DNA from: Methanosphaera cuniculi
GTDB taxonomy: Archaea > Methanobacteriota > Methanobacteria > Methanobacteriales > Methanobacteriaceae
Length of the DNA stretch: 53,827 nucleotides
Assembly (NCBI RefSeq): GCF_003149675.1
Contig: NZ_LWMS01000048.1
Location: 1 to 53,827 of the forward strand
Reading direction: 5' to 3'
The notes below the pieces were generated by a model. That model was not told the DNA's origin. It saw only the letters and a program-made list of their open reading frames with translations, and made no database searches. Position numbers and translations under genes: made by a program. Positions 45,936 to 53,827 of this stretch are shown in pieces. The number at the start of each line of letters is the position of its first letter. The stretch's first letter is position 1.

Positions 45936-47180
45936 TTATTTGTTTCTGTTTCTTAGATTTCTTAGTACTTCTGTCATTTTCCAGCTGTTGGATGTCATGA
46001 TTTCATCTTTGATTTTTCTTTGTTTTCTGATTTGTTTGTCAAGTTTTTCTGTATCATCCATTAGTGTTTCATATTCCTGGTTTACATCTGTTGCTATTTT
46101 TTGTATAACATTATATGATGCTTTTCTAACTTCATCCTCTGGGTATTTATCTTTTAATTCATCTTTATATTTAAGATATTTTTGTAGCATATCATATCCT
46201 ATAAAGTTATCAGATAGTAGTATTTCTTCAAAGAGGCATTTTTTAATTTCCTTAAATTCATCAAGTTCAGGGTTTGTTTCAGGATTTTCCAGATATTTTA
46301 TGAAGAACATTTCATCATCTTGGAAGTATTCATCAGGGTTATTGAAGATTTTTGGTACTATTTGTTGTAGTTGTTCATCATTTAAGTTATCCTGGAATTT
46401 CAGATAGTTAATGAATTCTTTTTTATATTCTCTAAGTGGAGATTCAAATCCTGCATCTTTTAGTATGTCCATTGTGTCTTTGAAGTGTTGAATGTATGCT
46501 TCCTTTTTTTCGTAAGTGTCGGTTTTTACATTTACTCCCCCACTTACTGAGTGGTTATATCCATATAAGTCTGTGTTTATTACATGTATTTCATCAAGTG
46601 TTGTTAGAATGTTTGCCAAGAATATTGGATCCTGTCCTCGTATAAGATCTGGGAATTGTATGTTGTTATCTTTTATGAAACTAGTTTTGTATATGTTTTT
46701 ATAAAATGCCCATGGTATTCCATATTCTACTGGTTCTAGTACATCTTTTTGTATGAAGTAACTAAATCTTGCTGCTTTTGGATCATATTCTTTTTCAATA
46801 CTTCTATCTTGTTTTATTCGTCTTAGGTTTGCACATACTATATCTGCATTGTTTTTATGTCCATACATGTACATTTTTTCTAATGCTTTTTCATCAAGGA
46901 AGCTATCATCTGCATCTAGAAATGCTATGTATTCACCAGTTGCTTGTTTAATCCCATAATTTCGTGCTTTTCCTGATCCTTGATTTTCTGTTTTATATAT
47001 TTTTATGAATGGATATCTTATTTTAAGATTTTCTAGTGTTTGTTGTGCATCATCTGTTGAGCCATCATTTACACAAATTACTTCTATATCTTTTAGTGTT
47101 TGGTTTGTTATACTTTTAAATGTATCTTCTAGAAATTCTGCTTGATTATATACTGGCATTATTATTGAGATTTTTACCAT
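45936..47180 (-). CDS. GT2 family glycosyltransferase (414 residues)
   Basis: Same architecture as the downstream neighbour: ISIIMPVYNQAEFLEDTFKSITNQTL, VICVNDGSTDDA and IAFLDADDSFLD at the N-terminus, then a long helical part. The tail is SNSWKMTEVLRNLRNRNK. It is cytoplasmic. Its middle (PDLIRGQDPIFLANIL, YGYNHSVSGGVN) probably forms acceptor contacts. The three GT2 genes on the minus strand are 41-44 bases apart and form one operon with likely sequential action on one glycan. Confidence 0.88.
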   Translation of the reverse strand: MVKISIIMPVYNQAEFLEDTFKSITNQTLKDIEVICVNDGSTDDAQQTLENLKIRYPFIKIYKTENQGSGKARNYGIKQATGEYIAFLDADDSFLDEKALEKMYMYGHKNNADIVCANLRRIKQDRSIEKEYDPKAARFSYFIQKDVLEPVEYGIPWAFYKNIYKTSFIKDNNIQFPDLIRGQDPIFLANILTTLDEIHVINTDLYGYNHSVSGGVNVKTDTYEKKEAYIQHFKDTMDILKDAGFESPLREYKKEFINYLKFQDNLNDEQLQQIVPKIFNNPDEYFQDDEMFFIKYLENPETNPELDEFKEIKKCLFEEILLSDNFIGYDMLQKYLKYKDELKDKYPEDEVRKASYNVIQKIATDVNQEYETLMDDTEKLDKQIRKQRKIKDEIMTSNSWKMTEVLRNLRNRNK

Positions 47181-47224
47181 TTTTCTTATTCCTCTTCTTT
47201 TTTTTATCTTATCTAAATTTTTTT

Positions 47225-48196
47225 TTATTCGATTATAAATAGTGGTGATGAGTATTTGTAGTATAGTTTTTGGAAGTTAGGTTTTAGTTTTTTAACTTTA
47301 TTTTCATCTACTTGTTTTAGTACTTTATTTATACTTCTTCGTGTTGGCATATCGAGGTTTTTTATGTCCATATTGTTATTTTCAAGTATTATTTCAATGT
47401 ATCTAAATAGTCTGTTATAAAATAGTTTTTCAACATCCTTATTTTTATAATCATGTTTATTAAATACATCAAATATGTCAAGAACTCGGTTCATTGGTAG
47501 TGTAAATGAACTAAATGTATTTGATGATGAGTTTGGATTTGATTCTCGATAGTAGTAGAATGCATCTGGAATATAACGGATTTTACGAGCTAGCATTGCT
47601 GTTTCATAGAAGAATGGATTATCAACCCATCCACCTGCTGGTTCTTCAAGAAGTTTGATATTATTTTCTTCTAAAAATTTTCTTCGATAGATTCCACTCC
47701 AAATTGATGGGTGTCCTTCAATAAATAATGGTTCATCATCTAATGTAAATGAGCTATTATTTTCTAATCTATCTTTTGCTTGATCTATATTTAGTGTGAA
47801 AGTATTATCTAAGTAGTCATATTGGTGGTAGAAGTTTCCTTTTATGATATCAACAGTGTTATTTTCATTCAGGTTATATAATGTTTCAAACATTTTAGGG
47901 TCAATATAGTCATCAGTTTCAACAATTGCAATATAATCTCCACGAGCTTTGCTTATTCCAAGATTTACTTGGTATCCATAGCTTTTCTTATCAGTATTTA
48001 TTATTTGTATTCTTGAATCTTCTTTTGCATATTTTTGTAGTATTTCAACTGTCCCGTCTGTTGATCCTGCATCTATACATATTATTTCAAAATCAGTTAA
48101 TGTTTGATCTAGTACACTTTTAATACATTGTTCTATGTAATTTCCAACATTTAATGATGGCATAATTACAGATATTTTTGGGTTATTTTGAGGCAT
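47225..48196 (-). CDS. GT2 family glycosyltransferase (323 residues)
   Basis: Shortest of the three. It has ISVIMPSLNVGNYIEQCIKSVLDQTL, IICIDAGSTDGT and IAIVETDDYIDP as the nucleotide-sugar site. The later PLFIEGHPSIWSGIYRRKFL and GGWVDNPFFYETAML resemble acceptor regions of this group. It ends shortly after FQKLYYKYSSPLF and lacks the SNSWK tail of the other two. It is the first gene of the GT2 operon; the promoter is likely in the 260 bases upstream. Confidence 0.87.
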   Translation of the reverse strand: MPQNNPKISVIMPSLNVGNYIEQCIKSVLDQTLTDFEIICIDAGSTDGTVEILQKYAKEDSRIQIINTDKKSYGYQVNLGISKARGDYIAIVETDDYIDPKMFETLYNLNENNTVDIIKGNFYHQYDYLDNTFTLNIDQAKDRLENNSSFTLDDEPLFIEGHPSIWSGIYRRKFLEENNIKLLEEPAGGWVDNPFFYETAMLARKIRYIPDAFYYYRESNPNSSSNTFSSFTLPMNRVLDIFDVFNKHDYKNKDVEKLFYNRLFRYIEIILENNNMDIKNLDMPTRRSINKVLKQVDENKVKKLKPNFQKLYYKYSSPLFIIE

Positions 48197-48427
48197 GCTT
48201 TTTTGTTTCTCCGTTAAATTTATTTTTTTATTAATTATATATAAATTAAAAAATTAAGAATTCATAATTTAATGACTTTTATCTTAAAAGAAGCATATAT
48301 CTCTCTTTTAACGTTTGTGAAAATAATAATATTATATTATTATTCTTGTTTTTTTTACTATTATATATTTTATTTAAAAATAGTAATAAAGTTAACTTTT
48401 TATCATGTTCAAGCATGTTTTAATTAT

Positions 48428-48462
48428 TTAAAAAAAAGAAAATAAAAAGAGTGGAGTTTATA
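48428..48462 (-). terminator. T-run gene end after the site-2 protease gene
   Basis: On the minus strand the end of the gene reads into AAACTCCACTC followed by T-rich runs of five and eight T. It is a weaker member of the C-cluster plus T-run class. Confidence 0.35.
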
Positions 48463-49093
48463 TAAATGAAATCACTTGTGAAGCATATACGAGTAATGCT
48501 GAAAATATGATTGTTATAAGCCATATTGCTTTATTCCACTTAAATATTTTTGATCCATCAAACATTGGAATTGGTAATAGGTTAAAAAATGCAAGAAATG
48601 CGTTTACATTAAAACCTATTGCACAAATAAGGGATATATAAAACATTCCAAAAGTATGAATGTATGGTGCTATAATTAATCCAAGTGCAAGGAATATTAT
48701 GGCAAGTACTAAGTTTATAACAGGTCCTGCTAGAGATATAATTCCATCTTCTTCATATGAAATTTGACCAGTAAGAGATGATATATATACAGCTCCTGGT
48801 GCTAGAAATACAAATCCAAAAAATGATGTTATTACTCCAAGAAGAAGACCTAAATTCCATTTTCTAAATTCTGCATAAAATCCATATTTCTGAGCTGCAA
48901 ATTTATGTCCTAATTCATGAAGTAAGAAACTTAGTCCTACAGCAATAAATGATAATGGTATAAGTATAAGAAATAAGCCCATACTGCCATTGTCACTGAA
49001 AAGATATGCAAAAATTAGTGTTATTATAATGATTGTTATTGATAAATCCTTAATTTCAATACGTGAAAAATGAACTATTTTAATTTCCCCCAT
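48458..49093 (-). CDS. Site-2 protease family (M50) membrane metallopeptidase
   Basis: Intramembrane zinc protease. The HELGH motif is at residues 59-63 in a membrane helix, and the third ligand lies in NLLPIPMFDGSKIF near residue 175. About five or six hydrophobic segments are present, including GPVINLVLAIIFLALG. Length (211 residues) matches the minimal archaeal form without PDZ domain. Natural substrates are unknown, usually anchored regulators. It stands alone, on the same strand as the genes on either side. Confidence 0.9.
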   Translation of the reverse strand: MGEIKIVHFSRIEIKDLSITIIIITLIFAYLFSDNGSMGLFLILIPLSFIAVGLSFLLHELGHKFAAQKYGFYAEFRKWNLGLLLGVITSFFGFVFLAPGAVYISSLTGQISYEEDGIISLAGPVINLVLAIIFLALGLIIAPYIHTFGMFYISLICAIGFNVNAFLAFFNLLPIPMFDGSKIFKWNKAIWLITIIFSALLVYASQVISFI

Positions 49094-49180
49094 TTTATTT
49101 TTAAATTTAAGAAGTCCTTTATTATTCTATAAAAAAAATTAAAAAAAAGAGAAAGAAACAAATTAATTTTTTTTTTGCTT

Positions 49181-49963
49181 CTAGGATCCAATCTGTATAG
49201 TTTTTGATAACTTATTAAGTAAACTAGCAGCTGAAAATGCTGCAAGCATACTTGTTTTTGGATTTTCAGGACTACTTACATTTGATGTTATAGTGGTTAA
49301 TTCACCAAAACTTCCTTTAAGATGAATTTCATGAGTATTATTCTTAATTTTAGGATCTGCAATTATTTTAACATCAACATTTATTCCTGAAGCTAAGCTA
49401 AGAGTTGATGATACATTAATATTTTTTGGAAACTTCTCTACTGCTTCTGATGCTTTTCCTTCAAATAAAACTTTTTCTTTATCATCATCTAATGTAATTC
49501 CAAGTGAAACAGGAGGTTTTCTAGTTGTAAGTGATACTTCATATATCTCACCCATACGTGCAGCTTTCACAGTATCAATACCTGTTATTGCACCTGTTGG
49601 AAGATATATTGTTGCATTATTATCTGATGCTAATTTTTCAAGATTACATCTAAATTCATCATCCATTAATGCTCCTACACTCATAATAACTACATCAACA
49701 CCACTTTCTACTACTTGTGGTATTACTGATTTTACAGCACCTTGTGATGCTGATTCGAGTATTAAATCACTTTTTTCTATTAATTCATCAACAGAATTTA
49801 TGGCTTTGGCTCCTATTTTGTCTGCTAGTTGTCTTGCATTTTCTATATTCATATCATAGAAGTATGCTAGATTAACATCCATCTTTCCTTCTAATTGAAA
49901 ATTTACTAATGTTTTGGCAATAGATCCACAACCTATGATACCTATATTCATCAAATTATCCAC
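49181..49963 (-). CDS. nadX: L-aspartate dehydrogenase
   Basis: NAD(P)-dependent oxidation of aspartate to iminoaspartate, the first step of NAD synthesis where NadB is absent. The Rossmann start NIGIIGCGSIAK is followed by VVIMSVGALMD, IYLPTGAITGIDTVKAA and TRKPPVSLG. The C-terminal SPENPKTSMLAAFSAASLLNKL is typical of NadX. Length is ~260 residues. The start may be the GTG at 49963 or the ATG at 49951, as AGGAG lies just before the GTG. Confidence 0.9.
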   Translation of the reverse strand: MDNLMNIGIIGCGSIAKTLVNFQLEGKMDVNLAYFYDMNIENARQLADKIGAKAINSVDELIEKSDLILESASQGAVKSVIPQVVESGVDVVIMSVGALMDDEFRCNLEKLASDNNATIYLPTGAITGIDTVKAARMGEIYEVSLTTRKPPVSLGITLDDDKEKVLFEGKASEAVEKFPKNINVSSTLSLASGINVDVKIIADPKIKNNTHEIHLKGSFGELTTITSNVSSPENPKTSMLAAFSAASLLNKLSKTIQIGS

Positions 49964-50007
49964 TTTCTCCTAAATTTTTTTATTCTACTTTTTGTAATGA
50001 TTGTTTT

Positions 50008-50385
50008 TTAATTGAAGATTTTTGGTTGTTGTTGAAGTGGTGCTTTTGCTTTTTTACTTAAAGCAGCATGGTATTGTGCAAGTTTATTTTGGTCAATAAT
50101 TATAATATCTCCAACTGCTGTTACAATTTCATATGGAATATCAATTATATCTTCTGCTGCCATAATTGGTTGTTCTTCTTCTTCCTCATCTGGTACTAAT
50201 CTCATTGAGTTTCTTAGTACATCACGTAGTCCACCAACACTTTTTGTATCTTCTGCCATTGGTTTGGTTTTGAAAAATGAAATTCTTCCTTTTTTAATGT
50301 TTAATACTACTTCTTTTACTTTCCCTACGTATTTTCCTTCTGTGTTGTAGATGCTTTTGTCATAAAAACTTTTTAAATGTATCAT
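50008..50385 (-). CDS. PRC-barrel domain protein
   Basis: A 125-residue soluble protein. The PRC-barrel core appears twice: 'YNTEGKYVGKVKEVVLNIKKGRISFFKTKP' and 'IDIPYEIVTAVGDIIIID'. An acidic stretch (PDEEEEEQP) lies between and a basic, Gln-rich tail follows. Archaeal PRC-barrel proteins are common and mostly unassigned; some bind RNA-processing or division factors. The gene precedes nadX by 44 bases and is probably co-transcribed. Confidence 0.8.
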   Translation of the reverse strand: MIHLKSFYDKSIYNTEGKYVGKVKEVVLNIKKGRISFFKTKPMAEDTKSVGGLRDVLRNSMRLVPDEEEEEQPIMAAEDIIDIPYEIVTAVGDIIIIDQNKLAQYHAALSKKAKAPLQQQPKIFN

Positions 50386-50747
50386 TTTATATCACACTCG
50401 ATTTTTTTAAGTTAATCCTTAATTTTCTTTTATATAAATATTCTTTTACATTTTTCAAGTATCTAATAATATTTATATTAAATCCTATATTTTTTCTCTC
50501 TTTTTTTAATATTTTCCAATTAAAAAGAATATTTTCTAAACTGTTAATAATATATATTTGATTTATTATATATTTATTTTCTTTAAAAAAGTAAAGTTTA
50601 AATTAAATTTATCATTCATCATACTAAATTTAAGATAAAAGATAAAATAAACCCTAAATAATAAAATAAAATGAAAAACAAAAAATACTAATAGAATAAC
50701 AAAATATTTTTTTAGAATATTATTATATATTTATTGAGAGATTAAAC
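50386..50747. other. Divergent AT-rich spacer between PRC-barrel and tRNA-binding genes
   Basis: This 362-base gap contains almost only A and T, with no coding frame. It must hold both promoters. ATTATATAT near 50720-50730 is a likely TATA element for the + strand gene, about 25 bases before its ATG. No strong repeat or structured RNA was seen. Confidence 0.5.
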
Positions 50748-51473
50748 ATGTGGGATACAAGTAAAGATTACAGATTAAAAGTTGCAGAAAAGTCAATAGA
50801 AGACTTTATACGAGTTGTTGAAGGATCAAATTTACGTGGATCATGGAATAAAAAAAAGGTACGACTTCTTGCAAAAGATATGAATCCTGATATTCAAACA
50901 TTATATTATTCATACATTACACCAGCAGAAATGGCTCAAACACCACAAATGGAAAGTTTACTAAATAGTATTGATGAAATTATTGAAAATCTTGGTGGTG
51001 AAGATTACTCTAAGAAATTCCAAGCTGAACTAAATCGTGAAGAACGTGAAAAAATAGAACTTCCACTTTCTAAGATGAAATTCTTCTTTAATACATTTAG
51101 AGGATTACCTGATAGACTTAGACTTGGAGAAGTTGATGATCCTGTAATGGGTGTTGATATTAAAGTTGGTGAACTTGTAAGTGTAAGTAAACATCCAAGA
51201 ACAGATAATTTAATGGTATGTAATGTTAATCTTGGAAGTCGAGCAATAACAGTTATAACAAATGATTTATCTGTAAAAGATAATGACCGTGTAGCTGTTG
51301 CTCTTCTTCCACCAACAGCATTTATGGGAATTTCAAGTGAAGGAATGTTTTTAGGTGCAGGTGAAGGAATTCTAAAAGATGTAGAAGGTGATCTTGGAGC
51401 ACTTCCACAACATTTTGATGTAGCAGCACTTAATGAAACACGTAACATGGTAGATCAATATCTTAAAGATTAA
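50748..51473 (+). CDS. tRNA-binding domain protein (EMAP/MetRS-beta-like OB fold)
   Basis: The C-terminal ~110 residues form an EMAP II-type OB fold: 'VDIKVGELVSVSKHPRTDNLMVCNVNLGSRAITVITN' and 'FMGISSEGMFLGAGEG'. The N-terminal ~130 residues are helical and archaeal-specific (DFIRVVEGSNLRGSWNKKKVRLLAKDM). It may deliver tRNA to a synthetase or act as a chaperone. Length is 241 residues. No ribosome binding site precedes the ATG and a TATA-like element is close, so the mRNA may be leaderless. Confidence 0.85.
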   Translation: MWDTSKDYRLKVAEKSIEDFIRVVEGSNLRGSWNKKKVRLLAKDMNPDIQTLYYSYITPAEMAQTPQMESLLNSIDEIIENLGGEDYSKKFQAELNREEREKIELPLSKMKFFFNTFRGLPDRLRLGEVDDPVMGVDIKVGELVSVSKHPRTDNLMVCNVNLGSRAITVITNDLSVKDNDRVAVALLPPTAFMGISSEGMFLGAGEGILKDVEGDLGALPQHFDVAALNETRNMVDQYLKD

Positions 51474-51509
51474 GAAATTATACTTCATCTTATTTTTTTT
51501 CTTTTTTTT

Positions 51510-51704
51510 CTAATTTTTTATATGATTATTTATTTCATCAAGACTTGAAATAAGACTACTTAACTCATTTTCACGAATTTCAGTGTCCATATCAAGAAGA
51601 TATGTTTTATAGATATTAATTGCAATAACAACTACAATTATTACAGATGCAAATATTAAAATTAATTCAACTGATATTTGAGCTTTATCATCGAGAAAAT
51701 TCAT
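51510..51704 (-). CDS. Class III signal peptide protein, pilin/archaellin-like (64 residues)
   Basis: A tiny pilin-like subunit. DDKAQISVELILIF holds the class III cleavage site, with processing expected between A8 and Q9 (the QxSxE motif). A hydrophobic helix (ILIFASVIIVVVIAINI) and a ~30-residue charged tail follow. The archaeal EppA-type prepilin peptidase would cut it. The gene overlaps the tadC-like gene by four bases, so the pair is translationally coupled. It may be a minor or structural pilin. Confidence 0.85.
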   Translation of the reverse strand: MNFLDDKAQISVELILIFASVIIVVVIAINIYKTYLLDMDTEIRENELSSLISSLDEINNHIKN

Positions 51705-52633
51705 ATAAGTCCTCCAAGAAGTACAGTTTTAAAAAATATGCCACTTATATAATATATTCCAAGGGAGGTTGGTATTATTATGAGGCTAAATTGTAGTGCT
51801 TTTTTATAGTTTGAATACATTACAATTGAAAGTAGAAAACTTATAAGAATTGAATGAATAATGATATATCCAATACTGACAATTGGCATTATTCCAATTA
51901 GTGGATTTGTACGTCCTGCATGTTGAATAAATTCAGCATATAAACTTATCATTGAAAATGAAAATGGTATTGCTATAATTGATGATATTAAAAGAAACAT
52001 TACAGACATCATAATACTTGCACGTCGTTCACGCTTTAGGATGATATTTTCTGTAAGATCTTCTGAAATCATAACTAGAATGTCAGCAAGGTTTGCTCCA
52101 GATTCTTTTGAATGTATTATTATTTCAAATGTATGATGTAAGTTTTCAGATTTATTTCGTTTTGCTATATTTAGTAGAGATTCATTAAATGGTTTTCCAA
52201 ATCGTATTTCTGTTAATGCTCTTTTTATTTCATTATTAAGATATCCTTTTGTATTTTGTGATATTTCATATAGTGCTGATTCAAGTCCTAGTCCTACTTT
52301 AAGAAGACTTGAAAGTTGATTTAGGTATTGTGGTAGTTCTGATTCTATTTTGTCTTTAATTTTCTCATTTTTATAGATTATATAGTTTATAATTAGAATT
52401 GTTGGTATGAAAAATGCTATTATACAACTAAGTTTTGAGATATTTAATATCCATGATATTATGAATGTTATGATGGATAAAATTAAACTTATTAGTACTA
52501 TTATTATGACTAGTTCTTCAATTTTTATATAGAAATTTATTTTTATGAGTGTTTCTTGTATTGAATTTAGTTTTTGTTCTGATATTGTGTTTTTTATGAG
52601 TTGTGATGTGATGTTGATTATTTTTTTATACAT
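51701..52633 (-). CDS. Type II/IV secretion system F-family protein (TadC-like), second copy
   Basis: A 310-residue platform protein. GspF-type text is 'LPQYLNQLSSLLKVGLGLESALYEISQNT' and 'HTFEIIIHSKESGANLADILVMISEDLTE'. Hydrophobic helices lie at ~40-85, ~215-240 and ~250-305. It differs clearly from the copy at 37 kb, so the two may play the TadB and TadC roles of one machine. No ATPase is encoded at this locus. The promoter at 52648-52669 predicts a leaderless mRNA. Confidence 0.84.
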   Translation of the reverse strand: MYKKIINITSQLIKNTISEQKLNSIQETLIKINFYIKIEELVIIIVLISLILSIITFIISWILNISKLSCIIAFFIPTILIINYIIYKNEKIKDKIESELPQYLNQLSSLLKVGLGLESALYEISQNTKGYLNNEIKRALTEIRFGKPFNESLLNIAKRNKSENLHHTFEIIIHSKESGANLADILVMISEDLTENIILKRERRASIMMSVMFLLISSIIAIPFSFSMISLYAEFIQHAGRTNPLIGIMPIVSIGYIIIHSILISFLLSIVMYSNYKKALQFSLIIIPTSLGIYYISGIFFKTVLLGGLI

Positions 52634-52647
52634 AACAAAATTATTAC

Positions 52648-52669
52648 TAATATATCTTAAAAGTATTAC
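52648..52669 (-). promoter_or_regulatory. Candidate promoter of the pilin/TadC operon
   Basis: On the minus strand GTAATACTTTTAAGATATAT is placed so that the TATA-like part is ~22-25 bases before the ATG. The GTAATAC element matches those before the TctA-like gene and the secretion ATPase gene. Confidence 0.35.
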
Positions 52670-52740
52670 ATTTATATTTTTTTAAAATAAGCAAAAAAAA
52701 TTATAAAAAAAGAAAAAAATAAAAAGCGATCTTTTAAATT

Positions 52741-53748
52741 TTAAATTACAAAATCAAGTTTTTTAGGAAGTTTACGTGTTAAAACTTCAGGATTATTAGA
52801 AACTAAAACATCATCCTCAATTCTTACACCCAGTTCTCCAGGAATATAAATACCAGGCTCAATTGTAATAACCATATTCTCCTCAAGTAAAGAATCATTA
52901 TTAAATGATATATTTGGTGACTCATGAATATCTAAACCAAAACTATGACCAGTACTATGAATAAAATAATCACCATAACCATAATCTGCAATTACATCAC
53001 GTGCAGCTTTATCAACATCACTACATTTAACACCAGGTGCTACTACATCATATGCTGCCTTTTGAGCTTCAAGTACAATATCCCATATTTCTTCTTGACG
53101 TTCTGTATCTATAAATGTACGTGTTATATCAGAACAGTAATGATCATAGCGTGCTCCCCAGTCAACCACAATAGGAGTTTCCACCTTATTATCTGTAGGA
53201 ACACTATGTGGTGAACTTGAACGTACAGCTGATGCTACAATAGTATCAAAAGCAGGATTATTTGAACCATTAATATTCATATTAAATTCAAGTGTTGCAG
53301 CTGCATATTTTTCAGATTTTGTAAAGTCAATTTCATATATTGATTTTGAAGCAATTTCTATAGATTTTCGAATTTTATCAATTTCATCAGATGTTTTTAT
53401 CATCCGTGCTTTTTCTATTGCATCAGACATTTTAAGCTTTGAAATGTCATTAGTTAAGTATTTTAGATATTCAAAGTCAACACTTCCTTCAACTGCAATA
53501 TTACCTACTAGTAGATCTTTTATTTCTGATAATTTTTTAATATCACACGTTTCAATTTTACTTTGAGCTTCTGCATCTTGTTTATCAATACTATTTACAT
53601 ATAATATTGGTTCATCATTTGCTATTACTAGATATGCAAAGCTTGTTGGATAAAAGTCTGATATGTATTTAATATTTTCAGGTTTAAATACAAACATTGA
53701 ATCAAAGTTTTCCTCAGTTAGTTTGTCTATTATTTTTTCATTATTCAT
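52741..53748 (-). CDS. M24 family Xaa-Pro dipeptidase/aminopeptidase
   Basis: Metallopeptidase of the pita-bread fold. The N-terminal ~130 residues are a creatinase-type domain (FVFKPENIKYISDFYPTSFAYLVI). The metal ligands are visible in VVDWGARYDHYCSDITRTF (two Asp), STGHSFGLDIHESP (His), ITIEPGIYIPGE (Glu) and VRIEDDVLV (Glu). The length of 335 residues is normal. It probably degrades proline-containing peptides in the cytoplasm. The promoter lies near the window's right edge. Confidence 0.92.
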   Translation of the reverse strand: MNNEKIIDKLTEENFDSMFVFKPENIKYISDFYPTSFAYLVIANDEPILYVNSIDKQDAEAQSKIETCDIKKLSEIKDLLVGNIAVEGSVDFEYLKYLTNDISKLKMSDAIEKARMIKTSDEIDKIRKSIEIASKSIYEIDFTKSEKYAAATLEFNMNINGSNNPAFDTIVASAVRSSSPHSVPTDNKVETPIVVDWGARYDHYCSDITRTFIDTERQEEIWDIVLEAQKAAYDVVAPGVKCSDVDKAARDVIADYGYGDYFIHSTGHSFGLDIHESPNISFNNDSLLEENMVITIEPGIYIPGELGVRIEDDVLVSNNPEVLTRKLPKKLDFVI

Positions 53749-53827
53749 TATAAATCATCTATATCTTTTTAGTTTTTTTTTTATATTAAAAATTTTAATT
53801 TTTTATATTTATATTATTATATAAGAT

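Noticed and set aside
45814-46407. 197-residue + strand frame across the junction of two GT2 genes
   Set aside because: It covers the ends of two clear genes in antisense and is Phe/Ser/Ile-rich without any motif.

Overview
The window is chromosomal DNA from a very AT-rich methanogenic archaeon. Archaeal markers include SRP19, a Trm56-type tRNA methylase, the LSm protein, L37e, aEF-1beta, Pth2, pantoate kinase and a class III signal peptide. Methanogen markers include MtxX/marker 4, an McrA-type YcaO, MfnE for methanofuran, and the ArfB and ArfC steps of riboflavin/F420 synthesis. The extreme AT bias and gene content fit Methanobacteriales, most likely Methanosphaera (M. stadtmanae or a relative). 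That genus call is recognition, not a database result. No rRNA, tRNA, insertion sequence, CRISPR array or prophage was seen.

Layout. 0-6.5 kb (+ strand): purCSQ, then cobA-hemD and SRP19, a DHH phosphoesterase and a winged-helix regulator. 6.7-8.3 kb: divergent pantoate kinase and PHP hydrolase genes. 8.4-14 kb (- strand): arfC, an unknown gene, TatD, uppS, mtxX, hemL and cbiC. 14.1-20.9 kb (- strand): an accessory block of three Mrr-type nuclease paralogues with expanded N-terminal winged-helix modules, followed by a small membrane-anchored gene that looks frameshifted. 21-25.8 kb: a Ski2-like helicase, arfB, a PUA protein, LSm and L37e. 26.3-28 kb: pycB, followed by a 568-bp convergent intergenic region with an iteron-like octamer array. 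28.6-33.7 kb: a DUF2284-type protein, queC, larC, a CobZ/CbiS-like candidate, cobS and trm56. 33.8-41.5 kb: a membrane-anchored protein, ino1, an OB/HD nuclease, a secretion ATPase with a GspF/TadC protein, a methyltransferase and a TctA-type permease. 41.6-44.3 kb: the ycaO-pth2-mfnE-zinc finger-aEF1B operon. 44.5-48.2 kb: three GT2 glycosyltransferases. 48.4-53.7 kb: a site-2 protease, aspartate dehydrogenase, a PRC-barrel protein, a tRNA-binding protein, a pilin-like gene with a second TadC, and an M24 peptidase.

How the genes connect. Tetrapyrrole and cobamide synthesis recurs in scattered operons (cobA, hemD, hemL, cbiC, cobS). This fits the need for F430 and B12. Coenzymes are represented by arfB/arfC, mfnE, pantoate kinase, NadX and the pyruvate carboxylase biotin subunit. 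The two secretion loci together contain an ATPase, two single-domain GspF proteins and one pilin-like protein, and may form one machine.

The less ordinary parts are the modular Mrr cluster, the GTATTACA octamer array between convergent genes, a candidate small RNA near 26.1 kb, and two recurring styles of gene 3' end: hairpin plus T-run, and C-rich block plus T-run. Two of the hairpins are built from the last codons of the gene.
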